From contig NZ_JACHWS010000005.1 of assembly GCF_014191505.1 (NCBI RefSeq), positions 62,001-126,000 on the forward strand: 64,000 nt of DNA. The letters are read 5' to 3'. Under the pieces are notes generated by a model. That model saw nothing but the letters and a program-made list of their open reading frames with translations. It was not told the DNA's origin and made no database searches. The position numbers were made by a program, and so were the translations under genes. This document shows positions 11,424-19,416 of this stretch, piece by piece. The stretch is from Hoyosella altamirensis. GTDB taxonomy: Bacteria; Actinomycetota; Actinomycetes; Mycobacteriales; Mycobacteriaceae. The first letter of the stretch is position 1. Every line of letters starts with the position of its first letter.

Positions 11424-11589
11424 CGGGCCCGTGCGCTGAGGTTGCCACGAGATATGCTCAAGCGTCTGAGATATGCCGAGCCAGCGGACACAGCTAAAGC
11501 AATCAAGGCCCCAGCCCTGACGCGCCCGACGCGAGCCGCTATTCGGGACGGTTGAGCATATCTCGCGGCGGCCTTAGCGCACGGGCCCG
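11424..11589. repeat. 166-bp element bounded by 38-bp imperfect inverted repeats
   Basis: Left arm 11424-11461 and right arm 11552-11589 are inverted copies matching at 34 of 38 positions, beginning CGGGCCCGTGCGCT and ending GAGATATGCTCAA. All four differences are transitions. Three would be G-U pairs in plus-strand RNA. A partial third copy of GAGATATGC lies just inside the left arm. No open reading frame of note and no obvious target-site duplication. The right arm is followed by TTTCTTTGTTT, so the folded RNA could end transcription from the mptB-ABC operon. It could equally be a miniature inverted-repeat element; the sequence alone does not decide. Confidence 0.7.
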
Positions 11590-11615
11590 TTTCTTTGTTT
11601 ACGCGTCGTTCCCTC

Positions 11616-11621
11616 TACCAT
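11616..11621 (+). promoter_or_regulatory. Candidate -10 element for leaderless ctaA
   Basis: TACCAT matches TANNNT and ends 6 bp before the GTG at 11628, the same geometry as at mptB. No Shine-Dalgarno is visible in front of the GTG. A weak TTGTTT lies 15 bp upstream. Inferred from sequence only. Confidence 0.33.
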
Positions 11622-11627
11622 CAGACT

Positions 11628-12599
11628 GTGCTATCGCGTACCTATCTCAGCCTGGTTGACCGGCTTCCGATGCCTTCCCTGCGGACCCAGAAGATCGTCG
11701 CGATTCTTGTGATCCTCACCCAAGCGGGTATCGCGGTTACGGGATCCGTCGTGCGGGTTACTGCTTCGGGGCTGGGCTGCCCGACGTGGCCACAGTGTTT
11801 TCCGGGCTCCTTCACGCCGGTTCCGGTCGAAGAGGTCGCCACGCTGCACCAGCTCGTCGAGTTCGGGAACCGGCTGCTCACCTTCGTGGTGGTTGCCGCG
11901 GCGGTCGCGATCGTCCTCGTCGTCACGCGCGCCCGGCGGCGTCGTGAGGTAATCGCGTACGCGTGGGTGATGCCGCTCTCGACGCTCATGCAAGCGGTCA
12001 TCGGAGGCATCACCGTACTCACGGGCCTGCTGTGGTGGACCGTCGCTGTCCACCTGCTCGTCTCCATGGCAATGGTCTGGGTCGCTGTAGTGCTCTACAA
12101 CAAGATTTCCGAGCCCGATGAGGGAGTCGACCGCCCTGTTGCGCCCAGGCCGCTACGCAGCCTCACAGCCCTCACTGCGGTGGCTCTGGTGGGCGTGCTG
12201 GTCGCGGGCACCATGGTTACCGGTGCTGGACCCCACGCGGGTGATCCAGATGTGGACCGGCTGGAAGTCGAGATAGTCACGCTCGTGCATTTACACTCGC
12301 AGCTCACCGTCGCTTACGCTGCGCTGCTCATTGGCTTGGTTTTCGCCCTTTACGCAGTAGCAGCGCCACGCAATGTTCTGCGTAACGTGAAGTTCGTCAT
12401 CGCGATCGCAAGTGCGCAAGCCGCACTAGGTATCGTCCAGTACTTCTTGCAGGTACCCGCCTACCTGATTCCCTTCCACATCGCGGGCGCGGCGGCATGC
12501 ACTGCCGCGACGGCCGCGCTGTGGTCGAGCATGTCGGAGCGGGTTACGAGTTCGCTACCCATGCCGCCATCCGGCGAGCGTGTTCCGGAGCGGGTGTAG
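11628..12599 (+). CDS. ctaA: Heme A synthase CtaA (COX15 family)
   Basis: 323 residues from the GTG at 11628; an ATG at 11670 is an alternative. Eight hydrophobic segments in two four-helix halves. Heme-ligand histidines appear in the expected context (TLHQLVEFGNR, WTVAVHLLVS, VHLHSQLTVAYA, LIPFHIAGAAACTA), and the GLGCPTWPQC segment supplies the extracellular cysteine pair of this family. It oxidises the C8 methyl of heme O to heme A for cytochrome aa3. Equivalent to Rv1456c. Partner gene ctaB lies 1.4 kb downstream on the other strand. Confidence 0.9.
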   Translation: MLSRTYLSLVDRLPMPSLRTQKIVAILVILTQAGIAVTGSVVRVTASGLGCPTWPQCFPGSFTPVPVEEVATLHQLVEFGNRLLTFVVVAAAVAIVLVVTRARRRREVIAYAWVMPLSTLMQAVIGGITVLTGLLWWTVAVHLLVSMAMVWVAVVLYNKISEPDEGVDRPVAPRPLRSLTALTAVALVGVLVAGTMVTGAGPHAGDPDVDRLEVEIVTLVHLHSQLTVAYAALLIGLVFALYAVAAPRNVLRNVKFVIAIASAQAALGIVQYFLQVPAYLIPFHIAGAAACTAATAALWSSMSERVTSSLPMPPSGERVPERV

Positions 12600-12873
12600 C
12601 GGTAGAGGTCAGCTCGCGATCCCAGTCAGCGAGCTCGAGCTGCGGAACCGCGTCAACGACAGCCCTCGCGATGTGGAGGCTCGGCACCACCTGATCCCCC
12701 ATAATGCCGTCAGCCCCAACGAGGGTGATGCGGACACCGATGCGCCCAAGTGGCTGCAGAACCGCCTTTGCGGAGCCCCCGTGGTCCTTCATGAACGCTT
12801 TGATCGCGGGAAGCACACCGCTCGGGATCACTGGCCCTGCTGTCCCTGTGGCCGAATTCTCCTGGTCACTCAT
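12544..12873 (-). CDS. Conserved hypothetical protein (Rv1455-like position)
   Basis: 109 residues from the ATG at 12873, chosen over a longer open frame whose extra N-terminus would run into the divergent qor gene. No domain recognised; the middle (AVLQPLGRIGVRITLVGADGIMGDQVVPSLHIARAVVDAVPQ) is regular alpha/beta sequence and looks well conserved in composition. It sits between ctaA and qor as Rv1455 does in M. tuberculosis. Its last 56 bp overlap the 3' end of ctaA on the opposite strand. Function unknown. Confidence 0.65.
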   Translation of the reverse strand: MSDQENSATGTAGPVIPSGVLPAIKAFMKDHGGSAKAVLQPLGRIGVRITLVGADGIMGDQVVPSLHIARAVVDAVPQLELADWDRELTSTATPAPEHARRMAAWVANS

Positions 12874-12961
12874 GTTCTCAAGATTACCGTTGTGTCCGGA
12901 ACGGTTTCCCACGGGGCGCGTTCTGCTCGCGCTGACGCGCCGAGGAGGGTAGAAATCGATC

Positions 12962-13930
12962 ATGCGCGCAATACAGGTGACACGACTCGGCGGGCCGGAA
13001 GTTCTCGCTGCAACTGATCTGCCCGATCCTGAGCCTGCACCAGGGGAACTTCTTGTTCGCACCGATGCCGTCGGCGTGAACTTTATCGACGTGTATTTCC
13101 GGACCGGTACGTATGGGACCGACCTGCCGTACATACCTGGCTCTGAAGCGACCGGCACTGTCGTCGCCATGGCGGACGGTGTGACCGGATTCTCAGTCGG
13201 AGACCGAGTCGCATGGGCGTCAGCGCCAGGCAGCTACGCCGAGCTGGTGAGGGTTCCAGTCTCCGTCGCCGTGCCGGTGCCCGCCGAGGTAACAGCACCC
13301 GTGGCTGCTTCCGCGCTGCTTCAGGGCATGACGGCGCACTACCTCGTCACATCCGTGTACCCAGTTCAAAGGGGCGATACTGTCCTCGTCCATGCAGGCG
13401 CTGGAGGAGTCGGCCTGATCCTGACGCAGCTGGCAGTGGAACGTGGCGCGCGAGTCATCTCCACCGTCTCGACCGCGGAAAAGGAAGCACTATCACGTGA
13501 GGCCGGCGCCTCGGAGGTCCTCCGCTATTCTGAAGAACTTGCAGTCCGGGTGCGAGATCTCACTTCGGGTGAGGGTGTCGCCGCCGTGTACGACGGTGTG
13601 GGAAGAGACACTTTCGACACGAGCCTCGAATGCGTCCGTGTCCGGGGAATTGTCGCGCTATTTGGCGCCGCAAGCGGTCCGGTACCGCCGTTTGACCCTC
13701 AGCGCCTCAACAAGGCGGGGTCTGTCTTCCTTACCCGGCCGTCGCTCGCGCACTTCGTTCGAACTCGCGACGAGTTGCTCTGGCGGGCGGGAGACGTCTT
13801 CGATGCGATCGCCAGTCGGGCTCTCGACATCCGGGTCGGCGCTGAATACCCGCTCGAGCGCGCCGCTGACGCCCATCGTGACCTTGAAGGCCGCCGGACT
13901 ACCGGGTCTATCGTGCTACTCCCCGAATAA
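12962..13930 (+). CDS. qor: Zinc-independent quinone oxidoreductase (MDR superfamily)
   Basis: 322 residues. An N-terminal GroES-like domain (GVNFIDVYFRTGTYG) is followed by a Rossmann domain with the NADPH motif HAGAGGVGLILTQLA near residues 144-158. No catalytic-zinc cysteine is present, as in QOR/zeta-crystallin enzymes that reduce quinones with NADPH. Start ATG with AGGAGG 11 bp upstream. Same place as Rv1454c, divergent from the Rv1455-like gene. The physiological quinone substrate is unknown. It ends 18 bp before a strong terminator-like hairpin. Confidence 0.88.
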   Translation: MRAIQVTRLGGPEVLAATDLPDPEPAPGELLVRTDAVGVNFIDVYFRTGTYGTDLPYIPGSEATGTVVAMADGVTGFSVGDRVAWASAPGSYAELVRVPVSVAVPVPAEVTAPVAASALLQGMTAHYLVTSVYPVQRGDTVLVHAGAGGVGLILTQLAVERGARVISTVSTAEKEALSREAGASEVLRYSEELAVRVRDLTSGEGVAAVYDGVGRDTFDTSLECVRVRGIVALFGAASGPVPPFDPQRLNKAGSVFLTRPSLAHFVRTRDELLWRAGDVFDAIASRALDIRVGAEYPLERAADAHRDLEGRRTTGSIVLLPE

Positions 13931-13948
13931 TCGCGCTCAATCTTCAAG

Positions 13949-13998
13949 AGAAACAGGACATCCTCAAGGGAAATTTCTCTTGAGGATGTCCTGTTTCT
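13949..13998. terminator. Perfect 20-bp inverted repeat between convergent qor and ctaB
   Basis: Arms 13949-13968 (AGAAACAGGACATCCTCAAG) and 13979-13998 are perfect complements around a 10-nt loop. It lies between the qor stop (13930) and the ctaB stop (14014), so one hairpin can serve both strands. No real U-tract follows on either side, a common feature of actinobacterial terminators. A further TAATCGCGC match lies outside both arms. Confidence 0.7.
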
Positions 13999-14013
13999 GA
14001 CGAATCTGCGCGA

Positions 14014-15057
14014 TTAGAGCCCGAGCAGTTGCGGCACGGTTGCGAAACCGAGGATGGAATCTACCGCGAGGCCGAAGAAGACCGCAGCGAGGTAGTTGTT
14101 CGACATCAGGAACAAGCGAAGCGGCTTCACTGGTACCCCCGCCTTCACACCGGAATACAGGCGGTGTGCCATGACGACGAACCAAATGCCCACGAGAAGT
14201 GCAATCAGGGCGTAGATCACCCCTGTCCACCAGGCAAGCGCAAGGGTGGTCAGAACGGTCACCCACGTGTAGAGCACGATCCGCTTGGTGACTTCCCGTT
14301 CGCTCATCACCACGGGGAGCATCGGCACCCCTGCCGCGCGGTAATCCTCCTTGTAGCGCATCGCCAGCGCCCATGTGTGAGGCGGCGTCCAGAAGAACAC
14401 GATGAGGAACATCACCAGCGCCGGCCATTCGAGCGTCCCGGTCGTCGCGGCCCAGCCGATCATGACGGGCATGCAGCCAGCGGCGCCGCCCCAGACGATA
14501 TTTTGCGACGTCCGCCGCTTGAGGACAAGGGTGTAGACGAAGATGTAGAACAAGATCGTCACGACGGCCAGCGACGCTGCGAGGAGGTTGGTCGCCCACC
14601 AGAACCACGTAAACGACAACACGCCCAGCACGAGCCCGAAGACAAGCGCATGCGACGTCGGCACCGCTTCGCGAGCGAGCGGCCGACGGGCTGTGCGTTT
14701 CATCACCTTGTCAATGTCTGCGTCGACAACACAGTTCAGGCTGTTGGCACTTGCTGCTGCCATCGCGCCGCCAAAGAGCGTCGCAAGGATGAGTAGCGGG
14801 TCGACAGTCCCACGGGACGCAAGAAGCATCGCGGGAATCGTGGTGACAAGCAGGAGTTCAATAACCCGCGGCTTGGTCAGCGCTATGTACGCCATGACCT
14901 TTCCGTTGACCCAGTTCAGGGGGCCTTGAGGCGCACTGCCGGAGGCGTTCCCAGAATCGCTGCCATCACCGTTCTCATTGGCCGTCCCGGCACTCTGAGA
15001 GTGGCTATGCGCGCTGGGGGCGAAACCATGCCCGCCTGCCTGCGCCCTAATCCGCAC
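14014..15057 (-). CDS. ctaB: Protoheme IX farnesyltransferase (heme O synthase) CtaB
   Basis: 347 residues, UbiA family. Two aspartate-rich motifs mark the active site: [21 protein letters not shown] near the first third, and the loop before [16 protein letters not shown] in the second half. About nine transmembrane helices follow a 50-residue Ser/Gly/Asn-rich cytosolic N-terminus; a start nearer [10 protein letters not shown] is possible. The enzyme adds a farnesyl group to heme b to make heme O, the substrate of CtaA encoded nearby. Equivalent to Rv1451, divergent from tkt as in related genomes. Confidence 0.92.
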   Translation of the reverse strand: MRIRAQAGGHGFAPSAHSHSQSAGTANENGDGSDSGNASGSAPQGPLNWVNGKVMAYIALTKPRVIELLLVTTIPAMLLASRGTVDPLLILATLFGGAMAAASANSLNCVVDADIDKVMKRTARRPLAREAVPTSHALVFGLVLGVLSFTWFWWATNLLAASLAVVTILFYIFVYTLVLKRRTSQNIVWGGAAGCMPVMIGWAATTGTLEWPALVMFLIVFFWTPPHTWALAMRYKEDYRAAGVPMLPVVMSEREVTKRIVLYTWVTVLTTLALAWWTGVIYALIALLVGIWFVVMAHRLYSGVKAGVPVKPLRLFLMSNNYLAAVFFGLAVDSILGFATVPQLLGL

Positions 15058-15252
15058 TGCTTCTCCTCGCGATACCCACCGGCATTACCCGGGCACTCTA
15101 GTTGGCCCCGCAGCCCGCGCCCAAATGTCTTTGCTTAAACGCCTTGCCTGAATGCCTCTGATGGTAGACCTGGCGAACGACCCTGCCGAACCACGGTAAC
15201 GCATCGTGGTGCGGCGACGGCGCGCTGCCGCCGGATTCGGAGACTTGGCTGA

Positions 15253-15270
15253 TGTAATGGCACCATTACA
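15253..15270. promoter_or_regulatory. 18-bp palindrome in the ctaB-tkt divergent promoter region
   Basis: TGTAATGG-CA-CCATTACA: perfect 8-bp arms with a 2-bp centre, 73 bp before the tkt start in a 285-bp intergenic region. Size and symmetry suit a dimeric repressor or activator. No regulator is encoded next to it, so the binding protein is unknown. The rest of 15058-15342 shows only short hairpins such as ACCACG/CGTGGT. Confidence 0.45.
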
Positions 15271-15342
15271 GTTGGACCTACCGGTTCGCAAAAGATCCAG
15301 CATCCCGTGACGATTCAGCCAGCATCCAGGAGAGCCTCGCCA

Positions 15343-17445
15343 GTGTCGGTTACAGACGAGATCCGCACCCTGACCACCCCCCACCTTCCAGAGGACTGGA
15401 CGGAACTCGACACCAAGGCAGTCGACACCATCCGTGTGCTCGCGGCGGACGCGGTTCAGAACGCCGGGAACGGCCACCCGGGTACTGCGATGAGCCTCGC
15501 GCCTCTCGCGTACGTCCTGTACCAAAAGGTGATGCGGCATGATCCGTCCGATCCGGACTGGACTGGCCGTGACCGGTTTGTGCTCTCATGCGGCCACTCC
15601 AGCCTCACCCAGTACATACAGCTTTACCTCTCTGGCTACGGTCTCGAACTCGACGACCTGAAGGCGCTGCGCAAATGGGGAAGCCTGACGCCCGGCCACC
15701 CCGAGTTCGGCCACACCCCTGGTGTAGAGATCACGACCGGTCCTCTGGGCCAGGGCCTGGCATCAGCGGTCGGCATGGCGATGGCGGCACGTCGCGAACG
15801 CGGACTTTTCGATCCTGACACTCCCCAGGGGTCCAGTCCCTTCGACCATTTCATTTACGTCGTCGCTTCCGACGGGGACATCCAGGAGGGTGTGACTTCC
15901 GAGGCGTCGTCCATCGCAGGTGTCCAGGAACTCGGCAACCTCATTGCCATCTACGACGACAACGAGATCTCCATCGAGGATGACACCGCGATTGCGCTCG
16001 GTGAAGATGTCGCGAAGCGATACGAGGCGTACGGGTGGCATGTACAGAGCGTCGCCGGTGGCGAGAATGTCGCTGGCATCCTCGACGCGATTGAGAACGC
16101 GAAGTCTGTGACGGACAAGCCCTCAATGATCATTTTGCGCACCATCATTGGCTATCCTGCGCCGAACAAAATGAACACGGGCGCCTCACATGGTGCCGCA
16201 CTCGGCGCCGACGAGGTTTCCGCAGTCAAGGAAGCACTGGGTTTCGACGCAGAGAAGAGCTTCGACGTTGCCCCAGACGTGATCGCCCACACTCGGGAGG
16301 TCGTCGCACGTGGTGCCGCCGCGCGCGCACGGTGGCAGGCGGAGTTCGATGCCTGGGCGGCGCGCGAAACTGAGCGCAAGGCACTTTTCGATCGCCTCAC
16401 GTCGCGTTCACTGCCCGAGGGCTGGGAATCGGCGCTGCCCACCTGGGATCCAAGCGAATCGGGCATGGCCACCCGCAAGGCCTCTGGGAGCATTCTCGCC
16501 GCGATTGGGCCGATCTTGCCCGAACTCTGGGGCGGCTCCGCCGACCTCGCAGAATCCAACAACACGACAATCAGCGGTTCTGATTCGTTCGGCCCGGTGT
16601 CGATCTCGACCAAGCATTGGAACGCTCACCCGTACGGCAGAACCTTGCACTTCGGCGTGCGTGAGCACGCGATGGGTTCCATCCTTAACGGGATTGCCCT
16701 TCACGGCCCGACCCGCCCGTACGGTGGAACGTTCCTCGTTTTCAGCGACTACATGCGACCGGCCGTGCGGCTCGCAGCCTTGATGAAGGTGCCCGCACTG
16801 TACGTGTGGACGCACGACTCAGTTGGGCTCGGTGAGGACGGTCCGACGCACCAGCCTATCGAGCACCTCGCAGCGCTGCGTGCGATCCCGAACATGACGG
16901 TCATCCGGCCGGGCGACGCGAATGAGACGACTTTCGCATGGAAGGCAGCTCTCGAGCATCTCGACGGTCCGACCGCGCTCGCACTGACGCGCCAGAACAT
17001 CCCAGTGCTGGAGGGGACGCGCGAAAATGCCGAAGAGGGCGTCAAGCGCGGCGCCTATGTCCTCTGCGAAGCTGAGGCGACCGAGGCGCAAGTCATCTTG
17101 ATCGGTACCGGATCCGAGCTGCAGTACGCGGTTGAAGCACGCAAGGCCCTCGAAGCGGAAGGCATTGGTACACGCGTCGTTTCCGCTCCGTGCCTCGACT
17201 GGTTCGAACAGCAGGATCAGGCTTATCAGGATCGTGTGCTCCCCCCTGAGGTTCGCGCTAGGGTGACTGTAGAGGCTGGGATTGCGATGCCGTGGCACCG
17301 GCACCTTGGCTCCTACGGCGAAGCGGTGTCGATCGAGCACTTCGGAGCGTCCGCTGATCACAAGACGCTTTTCCGGGAGTTCGGCTTCACGGCGGAGGCA
17401 GTAGAGGCCGCGGCACGTCGTTCCCTCACTCGCACCAGCGGCTAG
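15343..17445 (+). CDS. tkt: Transketolase
   Basis: 700 residues from the GTG at 15343, preceded by AGGAGA at 15328-15333 with 9-nt spacing; a GTG at 15307 lacks such a site. Features in order: GHPGTAMSLAP near the N-terminus, the thiamine diphosphate motif SDGDIQEGVTSEASSIAG, the pyrimidine-domain HFGVREHAMGS and the signature YGGTFLVFSDYMRPAVRLAALM. It moves two-carbon ketol units in the non-oxidative pentose phosphate pathway. First gene of tkt-tal-pgl. Length is usual. Confidence 0.96.
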   Translation: MSVTDEIRTLTTPHLPEDWTELDTKAVDTIRVLAADAVQNAGNGHPGTAMSLAPLAYVLYQKVMRHDPSDPDWTGRDRFVLSCGHSSLTQYIQLYLSGYGLELDDLKALRKWGSLTPGHPEFGHTPGVEITTGPLGQGLASAVGMAMAARRERGLFDPDTPQGSSPFDHFIYVVASDGDIQEGVTSEASSIAGVQELGNLIAIYDDNEISIEDDTAIALGEDVAKRYEAYGWHVQSVAGGENVAGILDAIENAKSVTDKPSMIILRTIIGYPAPNKMNTGASHGAALGADEVSAVKEALGFDAEKSFDVAPDVIAHTREVVARGAAARARWQAEFDAWAARETERKALFDRLTSRSLPEGWESALPTWDPSESGMATRKASGSILAAIGPILPELWGGSADLAESNNTTISGSDSFGPVSISTKHWNAHPYGRTLHFGVREHAMGSILNGIALHGPTRPYGGTFLVFSDYMRPAVRLAALMKVPALYVWTHDSVGLGEDGPTHQPIEHLAALRAIPNMTVIRPGDANETTFAWKAALEHLDGPTALALTRQNIPVLEGTRENAEEGVKRGAYVLCEAEATEAQVILIGTGSELQYAVEARKALEAEGIGTRVVSAPCLDWFEQQDQAYQDRVLPPEVRARVTVEAGIAMPWHRHLGSYGEAVSIEHFGASADHKTLFREFGFTAEAVEAAARRSLTRTSG

Positions 17446-17463
17446 GAATGCTTCACGCAGTCC

Positions 17464-17514
17464 GTGGTCGCCGGTGACAACTTGTAGCGGATTTCTCTAG
17501 TTAGAGGTGACCAC
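17464..17514 (+). promoter_or_regulatory. Inverted repeat covering the tal ribosome-binding site
   Basis: GTGGTCGCC (17464-17472) can pair at 8 of 9 positions with GGTGACCAC (17506-17514), which includes the GAGGTGA Shine-Dalgarno of tal just before the ATG at 17517. This could tune tal translation relative to tkt. The 33-nt loop makes it a modest candidate. Confidence 0.3.
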
Positions 17515-17516
17515 TT

Positions 17517-18644
17517 ATGACTCAGAACGAAAACCTTGCCGCACTTAGCGCGGCAGGCGTATCAGTGTGGCTCGACGACCTCTCGCGTGAGCGCCTGAGC
17601 TCGGGCAATCTCGCGGAGCTCGTCGAGACCCGCAGCGTTGTTGGTGTAACGACGAACCCAACGATTTTCCAGGGCGCCCTTGCGAGCGGGCACGCGTACG
17701 AAGCGCAGCTCACCGAGCTGGTCAGCCGGGGCGCCGGTGTGGACGATGTGGTCCGGGAACTCACAACGGACGACGTTCGTAACGCCTGCGATCTGCTGAT
17801 GCCAGTCTATGAAGCTACCGGAGGCCAGGACGGTCGGGTTTCCATCGAAGTCGATCCGCGGCTCGCTCACGATACCGATAGGACTATCGCGCAGGCGCAC
17901 GAGCTGTGGAAGATCGTGGACCGCCCCAACCTGCTGGTCAAAATCCCCGCGACACTGGCTGGCCTGCCTGCGATCACGTCGGTCATCGCGGACGGAATCA
18001 GCGTGAACGTCACGCTCATTTTCTCAGTCGAACGGTACGAGGCTGTCATCAGCGCTTACCTGGCGGGCCTCGAACAAGCCCGGCAGATCGGCCGGGATCT
18101 CTCGCGGATCCGTTCGGTCGCCTCGTTCTTCGTTTCTCGGGTAGACAGCGAGATCGACGCGCGGCTCGAGAAGCTCGGCACAGAGGAGGCACGCGGCCTC
18201 CTGGGCCAGGCCGGAGTGGCGAACGCACGTCTCGCGTACGCGTCGTTTGAGCGTGTCTTCGGGGGCTCGAATGACCTCTGGAACGGACTGAAGGCTGCGG
18301 GCGCGCACGTGCAGCGACCGCTGTGGGCGTCCACCGGTGTCAAGAACCCTGACTATTCCGACACGTTGTATGTCAGTGAACTCGTCGCACCGAACACCGT
18401 CAACACCATGCCAGAAAAGACAATGCAGGCATTCGCCGACCACGGCGAAGTGCGTGGCGACACCATCTCCGGCACCGCTCAGGATGCGGAGCGCGTATTC
18501 AGCGCTCTCGCGGATGCCGGAGTCGATCTTGCTGACGTTTTCGTTAAACTTGAAGAAGAAGGCGTCGACAAGTTCGAAAAGTCCTGGAACGAATTGCTCG
18601 AGGCAACGTCGCAGCAGATCGACGCCGCACGTCAGCGCTCGTGA
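17517..18644 (+). CDS. tal: Transaldolase (mycobacterial TalB-type)
   Basis: 375 residues, the longer actinobacterial transaldolase class. The Schiff-base lysine lies in [15 protein letters not shown], preceded by [13 protein letters not shown] and followed by [13 protein letters not shown], all strand ends of the TIM barrel. It transfers a dihydroxyacetone unit between sugar phosphates. ATG with GAGGTGA in front; 71 bp after tkt and immediately before pgl. In relatives zwf and opcA come next, but here the following gene is pgl. Confidence 0.95.
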   Translation: MTQNENLAALSAAGVSVWLDDLSRERLSSGNLAELVETRSVVGVTTNPTIFQGALASGHAYEAQLTELVSRGAGVDDVVRELTTDDVRNACDLLMPVYEATGGQDGRVSIEVDPRLAHDTDRTIAQAHELWKIVDRPNLLVKIPATLAGLPAITSVIADGISVNVTLIFSVERYEAVISAYLAGLEQARQIGRDLSRIRSVASFFVSRVDSEIDARLEKLGTEEARGLLGQAGVANARLAYASFERVFGGSNDLWNGLKAAGAHVQRPLWASTGVKNPDYSDTLYVSELVAPNTVNTMPEKTMQAFADHGEVRGDTISGTAQDAERVFSALADAGVDLADVFVKLEEEGVDKFEKSWNELLEATSQQIDAARQRS

Positions 18645-18645
18645 G

Positions 18646-19416
18646 ATGGATTCGGGTATGAATTCTCAGCACGCTCAGCATTCCCCCGAAATCCTCGTCT
18701 TCGACAGCAGCGATGCGCTCGCCTCGGCTGCGGCGCAACGCCTTGCTGCGACGATCGTCACTGCGCAGTCGGACCGCGGGGTTGCGCGAATCGCGCTCAC
18801 AGGTGGAAGTACAGGAATCGCTGTGCTTCGCGCCTTGCGTTCGGTCGGCAACCCTATTGACTGGGGCAAGGTGGACATCTTTTGGGGCGATGACCGTTTC
18901 CTCCCAGCGGGTCACAAGGACCGCAACGATGCGCAAGCGGACGAAGCGCTGCTTTCACATGTTCCTGTGGATGCGGCTCGCGTCTATCGCATGCCGTGCG
19001 ACGAAGGTGATTTCGCCGGGGACGTGACTGCCGGTGCGCGAGCATACGAGGAAAAATTGCGCTCCCTCACACCTGACGGCAATATTCCGCAGCTAGATGT
19101 CCACCTGCTGGGCATGGGCCCGGACGGCCACATCAACTCACTCTTTCCGGGTAAAGCGACACTTGCCGAGCGTGAACGAGCTGTCATCGCGGAGTTCGAC
19201 TCCCCGAAACCCCCGCTCCAGCGAATCACTTTGACATACCCGGTCGTGAACAGCTCGAGAGAAGTGTGGTTCCTCGTAGCAGGAGCGGACAAGGCGCCCG
19301 CGGTGGCAAAAGCCGTGGGTCGCGCGTCACCGGCTGACTACCCAGCTGCGGGAGCGCAAGGCCGTGACGGCACAACCTGGTTCCTCGACAAGAACGCGGC
19401 AGAGCTCCTACGGTGA
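18646..19416 (+). CDS. pgl: 6-phosphogluconolactonase
   Basis: 256 residues from the ATG at 18646, one base after the tal stop (a second ATG at 18658 is equally possible). Family motifs: IALTGGSTGIAVLRAL, VDIFWGDDRFLPAGH and VHLLGMGPDGHINSLFPG, the last two lining the lactone site. It hydrolyses 6-phosphogluconolactone in the oxidative pentose phosphate branch. The enzyme that makes its substrate (Zwf, with OpcA) is missing from this operon. Equivalent to Rv1445c (devB). Confidence 0.93.
   Translation: MDSGMNSQHAQHSPEILVFDSSDALASAAAQRLAATIVTAQSDRGVARIALTGGSTGIAVLRALRSVGNPIDWGKVDIFWGDDRFLPAGHKDRNDAQADEALLSHVPVDAARVYRMPCDEGDFAGDVTAGARAYEEKLRSLTPDGNIPQLDVHLLGMGPDGHINSLFPGKATLAERERAVIAEFDSPKPPLQRITLTYPVVNSSREVWFLVAGADKAPAVAKAVGRASPADYPAAGAQGRDGTTWFLDKNAAELLR

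Noticed and set aside
10899-11555. 218-codon plus-strand frame overlapping the ABC permease
   Set aside because: Arg/Ser/Gly-rich shadow frame of the permease, running into the inverted-repeat element.
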